Shown here: one piece after another, positions 1 through 11,019 of the stretch | Layout of the letters: the number at the start of each line of letters is the position of its first letter | How positions within the stretch are numbered: the stretch's first letter is position 1 | Origin: Ipomoea triloba | Taxonomy: Eukaryota > Streptophyta > Magnoliopsida > Solanales > Convolvulaceae | Length of the DNA: 64,000 bases | Assembly (NCBI RefSeq): GCF_003576645.1 | Contig: NC_044925.1 | Coordinates: 16,842,497 to 16,906,496 of the forward strand | Reading direction: 5' to 3' | Notes under the pieces: model-generated | Told to the model about the DNA's origin: nothing | Database searches by the model: none | The model's input: only the letters and a program-made list of their open reading frames with translations | Made by a program: the position numbers and the translations under genes

Positions 1-180
1 TAACAATAGGTAAATGGACGAAAATACCCTCCATTTTAACACTGATTTGACGGAATATGTAACGGAGGACCAAATTGGGTGAGTTTTTGAAAGTCGAGGG
101 ACCACATTAGGTGCAATTGAAAGTCGAAATGCAAAATTGAGAATGAGCAATAGTGGAGGGACCATTTTGGGAAAAAACTC
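1..180. mobile_element. Right end of a long-TIR DNA transposon (partial)
   Basis: This stretch matches, with few differences, the right arm of the inverted-repeat element at 61041-62766 (about 62584-62766) and, in reverse complement, its left arm. It ends at the same terminal bases, AAAAAACTC, at position 180. The rest of the element lies outside the window. It is non-coding. No transposase is visible, so the superfamily (Mutator-like is my guess from the long terminal arms) is not established. Confidence 0.75.
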
Positions 181-968
181 TTAACAAATCTTTTATGGGA
201 TATTTTGTCTAGGAAAAGGAACAGTCAATGCTTAAAAGAGGAATTGATATGCAAGGTATATCTTCCCTTCCCTTTTGAAAGAAGAATAGTTTGTTCAAGT
301 GATTGGTATGATATTCTTATTCTTTAAGTGATAATTTTGATTAATGAATGATCTTTTCGGGTGATGAATTTGAGTAGATTAGTCCTAGCCCATGAAACAC
401 TTTTAAAGTGTGGAAAGGTGCTCCTTGTTAATTAATTCTTTGACCCAGCTTCTTTTCCACCGTTCCTCATGGAAAAATCGAGGACGATGTTATCTTTTAA
501 AGTGTGGAAAGGATGCTTTGCATAAGATGGGCAATCAGTTGAGTTGTTAAGGTATTAGGTGATGAGAGAATGTTATTGTCTGCACTATCTAGGGAGACTC
601 TTACTTTTATGCCAAAGCAAATTTTTGAAATATACTTTGGAAGCCACCTGTTGTGACACACACTGCACCACCATCAAAAATCTTAAATTTTGTATGAATG
701 CATGCTTTTCGTCTTCTATTTTAGTGGGACCTTAGTCAAGGATCGCTCGAAGTGGGAGTGTGTACCCCCCTAAGCTTTAGAAAGATAAAAAAAATTGCGA
801 AACCCGGAAATTGAATTAATCCTAGTAGGACATGGGGCAAAAGGAGAGCCTATAGAGAGTTTAAAGAGTGAAAAACTCCCTAACCCCAAGAAAAACGCAT
901 GAGGGGAAGACGCGGTGAAAGTTTGATTTAAGGCCTCAAAATGGCCACTCCCTGAGATAAAATGAGAG

Positions 969-1202
969 GTGAGCCGTCTTGCTAAGGTATGGGGCAACCA
1001 TTGCACCGTCTTCGAAAAAGCATGGAGATCCATGTGAAGTCGGTTGTCCCAAAGAGATCCTAGAAGATGAGAAAATTGAGAGGAGGTGAGCCACCCCGCT
1101 TGGATTTGGGCACCCATTGCACTGACTTTCGAAAAAGCATGGAGATCCATGTGAAGTCGGGTAGCCCGAAAAATGAGATCTGAGCGGGTTGAGAAGAAAG
1201 AG
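969..1202 (+). repeat. Two tandem copies of a ~117-bp unit in the retrotransposon 3' region
   Basis: GTGAGCC starts at 969 and 1086, and the near-palindrome CATGGAGATCCATG occurs at 1021 and 1138, both 117 bp apart. The family-A element has a similar unit near 30105-30190. The units are diverged copies. They are probably structural RNA or remnants of slippage; no coding role is seen. Confidence 0.6.
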
Positions 1203-1599
1203 TGATCGCCCTAAGCCAGGTGATGAGCGGTCCATGTCCCTGCCCTCACTTAATTTTCAGTACAGGGGCTTTGGCGTAGAGGATGGAAAGTTTGGCAAAG
1301 GGTGTGCACATCGGTCCACTAGTGGGATCGACTTTTAGGCCCCAACAAAATCAAAGACGAATTTTCAATAATTGCATGTTTGTCAAAGTGTGTTTGTCAT
1401 TTTTGAAACTTTACTTTTGAAGATACTTGCTTCCTCAGTATATTCCTCACATTTGTTTGGCTTAAACGTAATAGCCTTGGTAGATAGTGAAGGAGATTTC
1501 ACTCACTCTATTCCGACATACCTGAATGCAAAACTTTTGATTACCCCTATCTCCACTTAACTGTTCTTGGCACTTATATGATTAGGATTTGATAGTATA

Positions 1600-1638
1600 C
1601 TTGCTTGAGGACAAGCAAGATCTAAAGTGTGGAAACCT
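1600..1638 (+). promoter_or_regulatory. Conserved stem-loop plus polypurine tract before the 3' LTR
   Basis: CTTGCTTG-AGGA-CAAGCAAG forms a perfect 8-bp stem with a 4-nt loop at 1600-1619. It is followed by an AAAGTGTGGAAA purine-rich run ending at the LTR. The identical hairpin sits at 30636-30655 before the family-A 3' LTR. The position is that expected for the plus-strand primer (PPT) of reverse transcription. The hairpin's role is inferred, possibly RNA processing or primer selection. Confidence 0.65.
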
Positions 1639-2877
1639 TGATAAGTGCCAAAAACAGTCAAAATTCGGGTCATGTTTAGATGATATTTTACTATTTCAGC
1701 ACCCATCTACGATCACTTTCATGGATAAAACCTCTAATTAGCACCTATTTGACAAATCCAGCTCAAGGAATGTATTTTGAATCATTTCCGCAGGATATAA
1801 CAAAGTTTTGGGCCAAAAGAAGCAAACAAACAAAGAATCCACCAAGCAGGAGGCTGCCACGCACCATCACACGCGTGTGAGCATGCGTGGATTTATTCCA
1901 GAGAGCTGCCACGCATGGTCACACGCGTGGTAGCAGGCGTGGAGCGCGTCCAGTAGGGCAACAGCGGAAATTCGACTTTTTGGAGCAGCTATTTAAACCC
2001 TTCCTTCTTATTTTCAAGGGGGGCTCCCAATTTTCAGATCTGATTTCTCTCTCTATTTTCTTCCCCTTTGGGGAGGAAAAACACACTCAATTTCCATTAG
2101 ATTAGTAGATCTTAGGATTGAAGATGGATTGAAGATGTAGAACCAACCATTTCTTGGGTAACACACTCTTTCCATTGAATTGCTTGTTTAGATTTATTGT
2201 TGGAAGTAATTTTTATTTTGTCGTTTTGAATGATTTCCATGACTGAGTAGAGTCGTTTGGGTGTGTGTGCCCTTGTTAATCTATAGATTGATGCTTAGAA
2301 TTTATCTTATGATCTTGAGATTTGTGGGAGTATGATTGATGTTTGTATGGATGATGTTGTTCAATCTTTGCTTCTATTTCCGGCCGGGATAGTTAGTGAA
2401 CCGAGTGGAAGTGAGAGAGTGCGCGATAGCGGCCTCTCACGAGCCCAACTCATCTATATCTCCGCTCTTAATCCAAAAGGATGAGATCCGAGAGGAGTGG
2501 TAGGCAATGTGTTCGATAAAATGCCTCAACCGAATGAAGACTGAGAGTCTGAGTGTGACGCCACTCGGTACCAATACCGTGACTCCCTAGATCAATCCTG
2601 AAACCCAATTCCAAGCTACCTACGATAATCAATCCTTTGGCTTAACTTTGGCATGCACCCCTTCCTTTTACCTTTTGTATTTTCTATCCCTTTTTACTTT
2701 CAAACCATCCATGAACAAAACCTCTACTTTTGATTCTTGTAACTCTTACCTTTCAACCTCATAAATGCCAACACGTATTCGGTTCCCATTCGCCATCCTT
2801 GAGAGACACGACACTCGGGGAGTTTAACTCTTCGTTTTACCACCGCCACATTCACTCCCGCAAAATACTAAACATCA
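1639..2877 (+). repeat. LTR of a family-B Athila-like retrotransposon (3' LTR, complete)
   Basis: It begins TGATAAGTGCC and ends AACATCA, giving TG...CA termini. It aligns in reverse complement over its whole length with the LTR at 36270-37502. The polypurine tract lies immediately upstream, so this is a 3' LTR. Within it are two CACACGCGTG palindromes (1868 and 1920), a TATA run CTATTTAAACCC at 1989, and a CT-rich leader (2038-2060). There are scattered substitutions relative to the other copy. Confidence 0.85.
1856..1997 (+). promoter_or_regulatory. LTR promoter: CGCG palindrome pair and TATA box
   Basis: TCACACGCGTGTGA at 1867-1880 lies inside the arms CCACGCA and TGCGTGG. A second, degraded unit, CACACGCGTGG, lies at 1920. 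CTATTTAAA at 1989-1997 is the likely TATA box. ACGCGT matches the CGCG box (VCGCGB) known as a binding site for calmodulin-binding CAMTA factors, and resembles ABRE-coupling elements. Binding is inferred from the match alone. Confidence 0.6.
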
Positions 2878-4202
2878 GCCCACCAGGGTATACCGCTAGT
2901 GTAATTTCCCTTTTATTCTAGTGTGTATTTATGATGTCTAGTGCTTTGGTATTCTATCTTTGAGTCAAGTGATGTCTTTTGAGAGTTATGTTGCACTTTG
3001 TACCTTGGTTATTGAGTATTGATCTATTGTTCTTGATCCTTTATGTTGGAGTATCTGTTGAGTATCATTCATTTGACCCCTTGGTTGATATCATGTGAGT
3101 ATGGAATCTGTTGTTCATATTCTGAGTCTGAGTATATCTCTATATGAGCATTTCCTTTGGAAATAAGTTTGAGTTTGATATGTTTTGATCTTGGATTCTT
3201 GTGATTGATTCCTTGAATTCCATGTTGTTGTGTAACTCTTAGATTAAAGGCTATTTTAGCTTCGGCTCCTATATATGTATTATTATGGATTGGAGGCTAT
3301 TTGAGCTTTGGCTCCTATTATGTGATATTATGATATATGAATTATATTGTGGATTGGAGGTCTTTTGGATTGGAGGTCTTAGTTTGGAGGCTATGAGCTA
3401 CGGCTCTATTATATATATGGTGCGAGCGGTTGGATTGGTGTTTCGGATGGACTAGTGACCCGGATGGACTGGTGTTTCGGTTGGATATGGTGTAAAGGTC
3501 GGAACTAGCCCAAAGCCCTACTCTATGTGTATTCTTGGTTGCGTATCTCTTTGCTTTGAATAGTGAGTCTATTGATTGGATTGTTACTCTTATTGCGTTG
3601 CTTGGTTGAGGTCGTGTCTTACTTCGAATCTTTGGCTATTGAGTAATGGTCTTGTGGATCTTTGGATTCGTTCCTTGGTAATGAGCTTGTTGAGAAGTCC
3701 TTGGTTTATATCTTTTTCAGCATATTTGTTGTTGAGTCTCCTGATATTTAAATAATGATGGTTTCGTTGGCATATATTCTATATGCGTGAGTGAAACCTA
3801 TTTACATCACTATGGTATATTATTGTATTCTCATGAGTGTGAATGGAGTATTACTTAGCATTCCTTTCCTAATGTTTTATTAAATGTTTTCCAGGTATGG
3901 AGTAGGACCTGTTCGCGAGCGCGCTAGATTATGTCCTATCCCTCTCTTATGTATTAGCTAGGTTGTTAGTTATTGAGACTATGATTTCCCTAATTGTAAT
4001 AATGGATTGGATAGTTCGTTTGAGGATTGTACGACTAGTTTTGGTTTGCCTTAGCATCTAGGTTGTGGTTGAACCTAGATGTAGCATAACGCCCCGCTAT
4101 AATATAGTTTTGCTTCCGCATTTCATTTCTTTAAGTGTTGAGATATTTCTAGCATTTTCTTAAGTTTATTACCTTATCTCAGCCTGTTAATTAGGGGTGT
4201 TA
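2878..4202 (+). repeat. Remnant of another LTR, possibly Ty3/gypsy Tekay-like
   Basis: This is 1.3 kb of non-coding DNA ending TTAGGGGTGTTACA, an end typical of plant chromovirus LTRs, where it precedes the tRNA-iMet primer site. No primer site follows here, so it could be a solo or truncated LTR. At 3240-3420 it holds irregular direct repeats of GGATTGGAGGCTAT and TTTGGCTCC. The left end is cut by the family-B LTR at 2877. The assignment rests on the terminus and overall look only. Confidence 0.4.
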
Positions 4203-5136
4203 CAATTATAATTAAAAAAAAATACTGTAATTTTTTTTTGGAACGATTCATTTTAGGGTTTCAGACATAAAATTCTCTTTCACTCTGTCTCTTATCCTCC
4301 TCGCCGCTCACCAGTCTCATCCTCACTGTCTTTATCTCTCACCTTCCGCTGCTCTCACCCACCCATCGCTCTCTCTCCGGCTCTCTAACTCGCACCTAGT
4401 CACCCATCTAGCCCTCTTAATTTCTCCGTGATTCCATCTCTGCCTCTCTGTGACTCCATCTCCGCCTCTCCGTGGAACTGTGACTCCGTATCCGCTTCTT
4501 CATGGAACAGTCACTCTGTCTCCAGTCCTCTACCTCTGGATAAATCTCATATGTCATATCTCTTTCTGAGTTTCAGATACTCATAGTCTCAACTCTCATC
4601 CGCTCTTTCTAATATCTCTCTACACAGGAAACCTTAAATCTACTTCGAGAGTCCGAGGGCCAGAGAGAACGTAGTCCAGGGTATATTATTTTCCTTCGAG
4701 GGTTTGAGTTTCTCTGATCATGAAAATGTAACAGGTATTTTTCTACTTAATTAGCTTTTTATTTTCATTTTCCCATAAAATTAAAATGTAAACAGTTTTA
4801 TGAAATTTGACCCATTTGTATTTTATTTGCCAAAGTTTTTCATATTAGTTTTCCAAAAATTTTAGTTGGCATATGTTTTTGATTTTTCAACAAAAATATG
4901 TATTACAGTGTTTTTCATGTTATTCAAGGGATTTATTAATTATTGCTTTATTTATTAATTTTTATTAGTCATTGTATTTTATGTTCTTTTAATTTATAAT
5001 TTTTTATTTGTTTTGTTTTGTTTTTATTTTTATGTGCTTTATTTATTAGTTAACTCAAAAAATTTGTTTATGTTTCAAAAAATTTTAGTTGAATGCTTGT
5101 AAAATGTTGGATTAGGACGTGTTCCCAGGATGTTAT
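4203..5136. other. CT-rich, gene-leader-like block followed by AT-rich spacer
   Basis: 4255-4740 is strongly CT-rich. It has a telo-box-like TTTTAGGGTTT at its start and short degenerate repeats of TGACTCC-TCTCCGCCTCTC near 4430-4520. The look is that of a plant 5' UTR. ACAG/GTATTT near 4733 could be a splice donor. No ORF follows, so it may be a captured or decayed gene leader. 4740-5136 is AT-rich with nothing recognised. Confidence 0.35.
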
Positions 5137-5521
5137 AAGAAGGTAGTTATAATTTGGCGGAGACCGTGGCGTGCAAGGAGGTCCTAATCTGGTTCGTGGG
5201 TAGGGGCGTGGCTTCGGTTTAGCTCAAAACGGATTGTTCACAACTTTGCAGCGGTTTAAGCAAAATGCAATCTTCCTTTTACTCGTATGTTAGTCTTTAT
5301 ATTGATGCATGCAGGAGGGCTATTGCCACCTTTTCATATTGCCATATTAGTCTAGTCCCTAGATCGGTAAACGTTATTGCTCATTCTCTTGCTTCTGCGG
5401 CCGTTCACCAGGCTAGCATTCTATATTGGGACTCTGTCCCTCCTGACTCTATTTCTTCGCTTTTACAGTAATCTATATTGCATGTTTTGTTTTCAAAAAA
5501 AAAAGAAGGTAGTTATAATTT
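5137..5521 (+). mobile_element. 5'-truncated LINE insertion with RNase H-like fragment
   Basis: The insert body (5156 to about 5494) is followed by a short poly(A). It is flanked by an exact direct repeat containing GAAGGTAGTTATAATTT, ending at 5155 and 5521, the long target duplication expected of LINE retrotransposition. The frame at 5265-5471 encodes 68 residues with LVPRSVNVIAHSLASAA and WDSVPPDSISSLL. That resembles the C-terminal end of the RNase H-like domain (RVT_3) carried by plant LINEs. 5' truncation is usual for such copies. A retrocopy of a cellular gene carrying this domain is possible but less likely. Confidence 0.65.
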
Positions 5522-6360
5522 ACTGTTATGTGTAAACCTTCCAAGTGATTTCTATGTAGTGGATAATTTTAAGATTTATATGTTGATGCAGTTCTCTTGA
5601 TAAACCATTACAATTTTCTTGATGGATTTTAGTCATTTTTATTGGTATTAGTGTAAAGAGATTTATTTGTTGCAATTTGAATGCTTTAGACTTTTTTTTT
5701 ATGAAAATCAATAATAATATGGAACAAAGAACAACACAATGTTTTATCTTAATATGTCAAATGTTCCAATTTTTCTATTCTATTACTCTTGTAGAAGAGC
5801 ATGAGAAGAGCTCCTCTCGTGCGATTCACAGATTAAATATTTGAAATAATTAAATTATGATATATTATTAGAAACTATTAATGTTATTAAATTTTATATA
5901 CAAAAAAAGAAATATGAGCATTTTATTTATTTTTAAATTTTTGTTATTTAATAACTATGTTCATTTGCTATGAAAAATTTTGAATTCAAATATTTTTAAA
6001 TAAAATAGAATTTGATATAGATGATTTCACTCAATATTTGATGTAGATTACACATTTAAAAGATTTTCAAATTATATTTTATTATACGTTATCTTATCTT
6101 TAAAAGTTATTTTAATTATAATTATGTGTATTATGATAAAAACTATGTTATATTATTAGAAAATATTAAAATATTAAAATAATTCTTTGTTATTGAAAAC
6201 TATTAATATTATTAACTTTTATATATAATAAGATAATATGATGTTTATTCATTTATAAAGTTTTATTATTTAATAATTATTATGTTGATTTGATATGATA
6301 AAATGATGAACATAAATATGTGCTATTAAAAATATAAAAATATAAAACTATAAATATAAA

Positions 6361-6526
6361 TATAGTTTATTATATTTAGTAATTACCCACCTTAAATATG
6401 AATTTATATTTTATATATATATAAATTCATATTACCCACCTTAAATATGAATTTATATGAATTTATATATATAAAAAATATAAATTCATATTTAAGGTGG
6501 GTAATTACTAAATATAATAAACTATA
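6361..6526. repeat. Perfect 52-bp inverted repeat (foldback)
   Basis: Arms at 6361-6412 and 6475-6526 are exact reverse complements, separated by 62 bp. The loop holds a further copy of TACCCACCTTAAATATG, so that phrase occurs three times. The whole can fold into a long AT-rich hairpin. It could be a foldback or MITE remnant, or a palindromic repair product. Confidence 0.8.
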
Positions 6527-6689
6527 TTAAAAGAGTTGAATACAAAATATTTAAAATTACAAAATTGAGTTAATTTCAGAAATGGTTCTTCGACTATTGA
6601 TTTTTACCAATTTTTGTCCTCAATTTTTAATTTGATCAAAGTTGGTCCTTTAACTATTGATTTTGTTCTCATACAAGCAAACTTGTTTC

Positions 6690-7479
6690 AATAGTATTAG
6701 TTCTAGGAAGATGTTGGATATATTATGTGCCAGTGACTATCGTGTGCCATATCGGCTACATTAGGTGAAGAAATTTCATACGTATAGAACTGGGCATATA
6801 ATGTGACAAAATTGGTATATAATGTTAGCTTGTGAGATAGTGAATGGAAGTTGGAATTAATTTTTTTTCTTTAATTTAGAATGTGAAAATGTACAGTCAG
6901 TTGATGCAAAATATCAATAGTTTCTGGGTATTAATTTTTTTTTTTAGATATAATGTGAGACTTTGTGTGATAAATTCACTCTAGGATTAGTACATCGACA
7001 AAATTGGTTATACCTACAAAATAAATGACATACATATATAAGCATAAGGTAATTCATAAATTCATATGAAAATGTAAGGCCATTTGTAGTGAAAAATTAA
7101 TAGTAACCAGTTTGAGTTTTTTTTTTTAATTTTTTTAATAAAATGTGAGCCTACATTTGATAATTTGGCTAGAATTGTAGTTATTGTGTGCCAAAATCGG
7201 ATATATAGTGTGCCAGCCGTGCATTTGTTGTGTGTCATATATGCTTGACGCGGGGAATAAATTCCAACGTGTAAAGGCTTCTATAATTTGCACAATTAAT
7301 TTGAAGGCCTATACGTAAAATTTGCGGTTAATATTTTTATTTTCGTATATTGTGAGCCGATGTTTGTATGCCAATTATGCTTACTTGTCTTGTGCGCACA
7401 CTGAACTAGATATACAGGGGAATGACAATGAAACATGTGAGGTGCAAATATGTCTTGAAACAAACGACGAATTTATACC
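6690..7479. repeat. TGTGTGCCA-rich repeat block (left part)
   Basis: Recurrent TGTGCCA and TGTGAGCC phrases are spread here. The segment around 7060-7390 aligns with 37920-38245 in the same orientation, sharing GAATAAATTCCA, CAATTAAT and ATTGTGAGCC in the same order. With the family-B retrotransposon removed, the two copies would be about 0.8 kb apart in direct orientation. They look like subterminal repeats of an old DNA transposon. Confidence 0.5.
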
Positions 7480-7712
7480 TGATGCTGTGGTTTTAGTGGG
7501 AGTGAATGTGAAGGTGGTAAAACGAAGAGTTAAACTCCCCGAGTATCGTGTCTCTCGAGGATGGCGAATGAGAATCAAATTAGTGTTGACCTTAATGGTG
7601 TTAAAATGTAAGAGTTACAAGTATTACAAAGGATTGGTTTAATAAATAAGTTTGGGGGTTGTAGAAAGGAAATTACACTAAATATGCAAAGGGAAATAAA
7701 AGGGGTGTGCAC
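7480..7712 (-). repeat. Remnant of the family-B 3' LTR (terminal 233 bp)
   Basis: It matches 36270-36502 nearly base for base with about five differences. It starts at the exact LTR terminus, and at 7712 is fused to the interior of a family-A LTR. The junction GTGCACCA/CTATGC shares only about two bases with both partners, consistent with an illegitimate-recombination deletion. Confidence 0.8.
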
Positions 7713-8027
7713 CACTATGCAATATTCATGAACACTATCCAATCCCTACCCCTTTTACATATTCCCAAAATCACTTTTACTTTACTATTCTCTTGCACTC
7801 AAACCAACCAATGAACTACACTCTCACTTGCAAATCCACCCTTCACCACACTCGAATTTTATGCATGATCCAATCAAGTAAACTCCCGAACGTTTGACAC
7901 ACCTCCACGTCCCTCCTTCGAGACCGACACTCGGGGAGTCACAGACTTTCCGTTTTATCATAAATATCTTTTGACGAATCAACCCCTACACAATACTGCA
8001 TTCTTTCAAAATGGCGTCGTTGCCGGG
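7713..8027 (+). repeat. Truncated 5' LTR of the family-A element and tRNA-Asp primer site
   Basis: 7713-8008 is almost identical to 31657-31952, the end of the 3' LTR, and finishes at the same TTCTTTCA. The primer site at 8012-8027 reads TGGCGTCGTTGCCGGG. That differs by one base (C to T) over this span from the complement of the plant tRNA-Asp 3' end, TGGCGCCGTTGCCGGGG, which is the usual Athila primer. Confidence 0.8.
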
Positions 8028-8206
8028 TAGGGCAATAGGTTGTCATATGTTTTTGTTTATTTTGATTGCATGAATGCTAGATTTGAGAAATGTTAATCCA
8101 TTCCACTTAATCTTGTTTTATTATTACTTGTTTTTGCTACTAACCCAACTGACTACTTCTAGTCAATTGTGGAAATTTTCGTTTCGTTGACAATTTTACT
8201 AGGTGA

Positions 8207-10796
8207 ATGCACACGAGAGCAAAAGAAAATCAAGGTTTACTACCCTACATTCCTGAAATTAATAGAGCAACTAGAAGGAAAAATACCCAAGGATCACTAA
8301 TGGCTTCATCAAGCGCAACAAGAAACCCACAAGTAAGAGGCACAGCAGTACCAAATCCACCCCCAGTTCCAATCAATCCACAAGTACCGATTAACCATGA
8401 AGAACCAATCATTGAAGAACCGCAAGCTAACAGAGCAAATAATCAAGCGAACATTCGTGAAGAGGAATATTATGGAAACCCTCAAGAACTACAAAGATCA
8501 ATTGCAGATTACATGACTCCGGATTTTAACATGCACAACTCGATCTATGTACCTCCAATGGAGAATGTCAACTTTCACGTGCATCCAACTATTCTCACAC
8601 TGGTTCAGAACAGTCAATACTCGGGATTACCATTTGAAGATCCCAACGCACACATCACAAGGTTTATACGAGCATGTGGGATGTACAGACAAGAAGGCGT
8701 CAGTGAGGAAATAGTTCGACTTAAATTATTCCCATTTTCAGTTATAGGAGAGGCAGCACGATGGTTGGAAAGCCAAGACGACAATCATTTTCAGAACGTG
8801 GCAACAGTTGCATCGTAAATTCATAAACGAGTTCTTTCCCATTACAAAAACTATGAGGATTAGAAGGCTGATACAAGAATTCAAACAAGGAAGACTTGAA
8901 AGTTTGGGAGAGGCTTGGCGAAGATTTAAAGTTCTTAAAAGGCAATGCCCACAAGATCTGATGCATCCATGGGACATGATTAGCTCATTCTATGGAGGGT
9001 TGACGGATGAAGGAAAAATGTCGCTTGACTCATCCTCCAACGGTGCCTTTGTCTCCCTAGCTTTGCAAGAGGCTGAGGAACTAATCGAGAGAATATCTAA
9101 AAACACATCCTGTTGGTATGAACGAAGAGGAGATCATGGAGGAATTTATGAAGTTGATAATCGAGTGGTAAGTGAGGCCAAAATCGAAGCAATGAATCAC
9201 GAAATCAAAAAGCTACAGGCTATGGTAGAAAAAATGGAAGGAAAACCCAAGCCTTGCATGGCATTGGCACTTTATTGTAATATCTGTGGAGGACCTCATG
9301 ACACCAATGTTTGCACTTCTACGTCTGTATCTGAACAAGTCGAGGCGGTAGATTATCAAAGGAACTCCAACTTCAATGCTTACGGACAAAACCAAAGATC
9401 AAACAACAATTGGAAATAGGGAGAGGGTTGGAACAATAGCCACAATGACGGATATCAAGCGCAAAGACAATACAACTATGGACAGAAGCCTGCATATGGA
9501 CAAAATGACAAGAACAGACTAATGTACAATCAAAACCAAGGAAATGGAAATCAAATGACCCAGTTCAGGCCACAATACGACTCTCAACTTGATTTTACTC
9601 AACAGAGAAGGGATGACATCCGTGAGGTAGATGAAAGACTTACAAGGACGATCATGGAACTCAAAAATGATCGGGCAAATCTGAAACAAGAAATTACTCA
9701 AGAGATTAGGCAAGAAATTTCTAGTCTTCGCCAAGAGTCTAAGGCTACACTAAAGACAATTGAGAATCAAATCTCTTAGATGTTTAAGATGAAGTTAGAT
9801 CGACACTACGGACAATTCCCAAGCAACACTGAAAACAACCCGAAAGAGAGAGTCAACGCCATTGATGCCAAAGAAGAAACACATGAGAAATGTGATCCAA
9901 TGGATGCTATCTGTGGAACTTGCCAATGTAAGGTAGACGACCAAAGAAACAAGACTACCTCTTGTAGTCTTAATCTTGAATTAAAAAATGCGAATAGTTC
10001 ATGCACAATATCAATGAAGGAACGCAAGGAGGAAACCACTTCGGAAGAAGGCCCGAAAGAAAAGGAACTACCAAGAGACAACATCAAAAGCTCAAAAGAA
10101 GAGGAAACAGCTCGAGAAGGTAAATTTAAAGCTTTTATTCGAAAATTCTTCAATAGCAAAGAATGCCGTGAGTTGTTTGAGAATGACATTTGTGATAATT
10201 TTACATGTTTAAGCCAAGAATCTTCGGCTTGTTTGACTGAGGGAAACCTCAGAAAGAAGGGTGACCCTGGAGCTTTATTAATCCCTTGTTCTATACAGAA
10301 CATGGAACCTAGAAACGCTCTTGCTGATCTTGGTGCTTCTATCAATGTCATGTCTTTAAATCTTTTTGAAAAGTTGAAATTACCACGTTTGAAACCGACG
10401 AGGCTGACTCTACGTTTAGCTGACGGAACCACACGGTATCCCGAAGGCTTAGCGTAAGATGTTCTAGTAAGAGTAGGAAAATTTCTTGTGCCTGTCGATT
10501 TTATTGTCTGTAAGATGGGAGATGATGATCCCCATGAATCCTTAATTCTTGGAAGACCATTTCTGGCTACTTGTCGTGCACGAATAGATGTTAGTTCAGG
10601 AGAAATTACCCTGAGACTCGAAGGACAAGCCACGAATGATGACAAGGAGAAGGCAAAAGAAGGAGCTGATGACGATCAAAGGGCGAAGGTCAAATCAAAG
10701 GTGAAACCAAAACCGAAGCGGAGGAACGATAAGCTTACTTGGAAAAACACGTGGGTACCAAAATGCTTCTTACCCACCACCAAGGAATATGGCTGA
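8207..10796 (+). pseudogene. Athila-like gag-protease polyprotein, degenerate
   Basis: Gag would form the cytoplasmic virus-like particle and the protease would cleave the polyprotein. The ATG at 8207 matches the start of the sister copy at 45927. Features in order are: a Pro/Asn-rich N-terminus; a retrotransposon gag domain (AHITRFIRACGMYRQEGVSEE, then the EFKQGRLESLGEAWRRFK region); a knuckle-like CNICGGPHDTNVC; a coiled-coil Gln/Glu-rich stretch; an aspartic protease with the active-site run ALADLGASINVM; and the flap-side LILGRPFLATCRARID. Breaks relative to the sister copy are one extra T near 8788 (frameshift) and stops at 9417, 9777 and 10455. A pyrimidine-rich TTTTACTAG sits just before the ATG and could act as a splice acceptor. 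No reverse transcriptase follows. Confidence 0.8.
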
Positions 10797-11019
10797 ATTC
10801 AAACCAAGGTATAATGCGTCTAGCCAATGACGTAAACCGTGGCGCTACTTGGGAGGCAACCCAAGATTTTAATAAAATGCTTTACATTATTGCTATGCTT
10901 TCGTTTTTAATGTTTTTGTTCTAATAAATTGCTACAATCATATGGAACCATGTTTTGAGGACTAATTTGTAGGATTCGAGACTAGAAATTGCTTTGGAAG
11001 AGCTTAAATTGGATATAGG
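10797..11019 (+). other. Post-protease segment with conserved ACTTGGGAGGCAACCC motif
   Basis: After the protease ORF stop, GTGGCGCTACTTGGGAGGC at about 10839-10857 is conserved at the same position in the second family-A copy (48520-48540). A variant, ACTTGGGAGGCATTCCC, is found on the minus strand in family B (34219-34235). Its function is unknown. The segment is cut at 11019 by the copia insertion, and its ATAGG is the duplicated target. Confidence 0.6.

Larger units (their letters stand above)
181..1638 (+). mobile_element. 3' internal non-coding region of a family-B Athila-like retrotransposon
   Basis: This stretch lies directly upstream of a complete LTR. Positions 730-1330 resemble 29740-30390, the equivalent 3' region of the family-A element. 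Both share the run from CTTAGTCAAGGAT through GGGGCAAAAGGAGAGCCTA. It closes with a stem-loop and polypurine-like run next to the LTR. No convincing ORF is present; the short open frames here have no family resemblance. Its 5' part, including any coding region and 5' LTR, is outside the window or replaced by the DNA transposon end at 1-180. Confidence 0.65.
5522..7479. other. AT-rich non-coding DNA with old repeat remnants
   Basis: No credible gene is seen. 6570-6680 carries phrases such as GGTCCTTTAACTATTGATTTT, reminiscent of inverted-repeat element ends but unmatched here. The foldback at 6361-6526 and the TGTGCCA-rich repeat at 6690-7479 are listed separately. The short frames that run to the family-B junction are not supported. 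Confidence 0.5.

Noticed and set aside
770..1235. Minus-strand frames of 99 and 126 codons with repeated 'HGSPCFFE'-like phrases
   Set aside because: They are translations of the 117-bp tandem repeat in the retrotransposon 3' region. The equivalent region in family A does not keep the frame.
1850..1940. Direct repeats with spacers suggesting a CRISPR-like array
   Set aside because: The units are palindromic promoter repeats of an LTR in plant DNA. There are only two or three per cluster and there are no cas genes.
7322..7642. A 106-codon plus-strand ORF
   Set aside because: It spans the junction between unrelated flank DNA and the reversed family-B LTR remnant, so it cannot be an ancestral gene.
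9806..10645. A 279-codon open frame on the minus strand
   Set aside because: It is the antisense shadow of the gag-protease ORF, whose domains and match to the second copy are clear. The minus frame has no recognisable motif.
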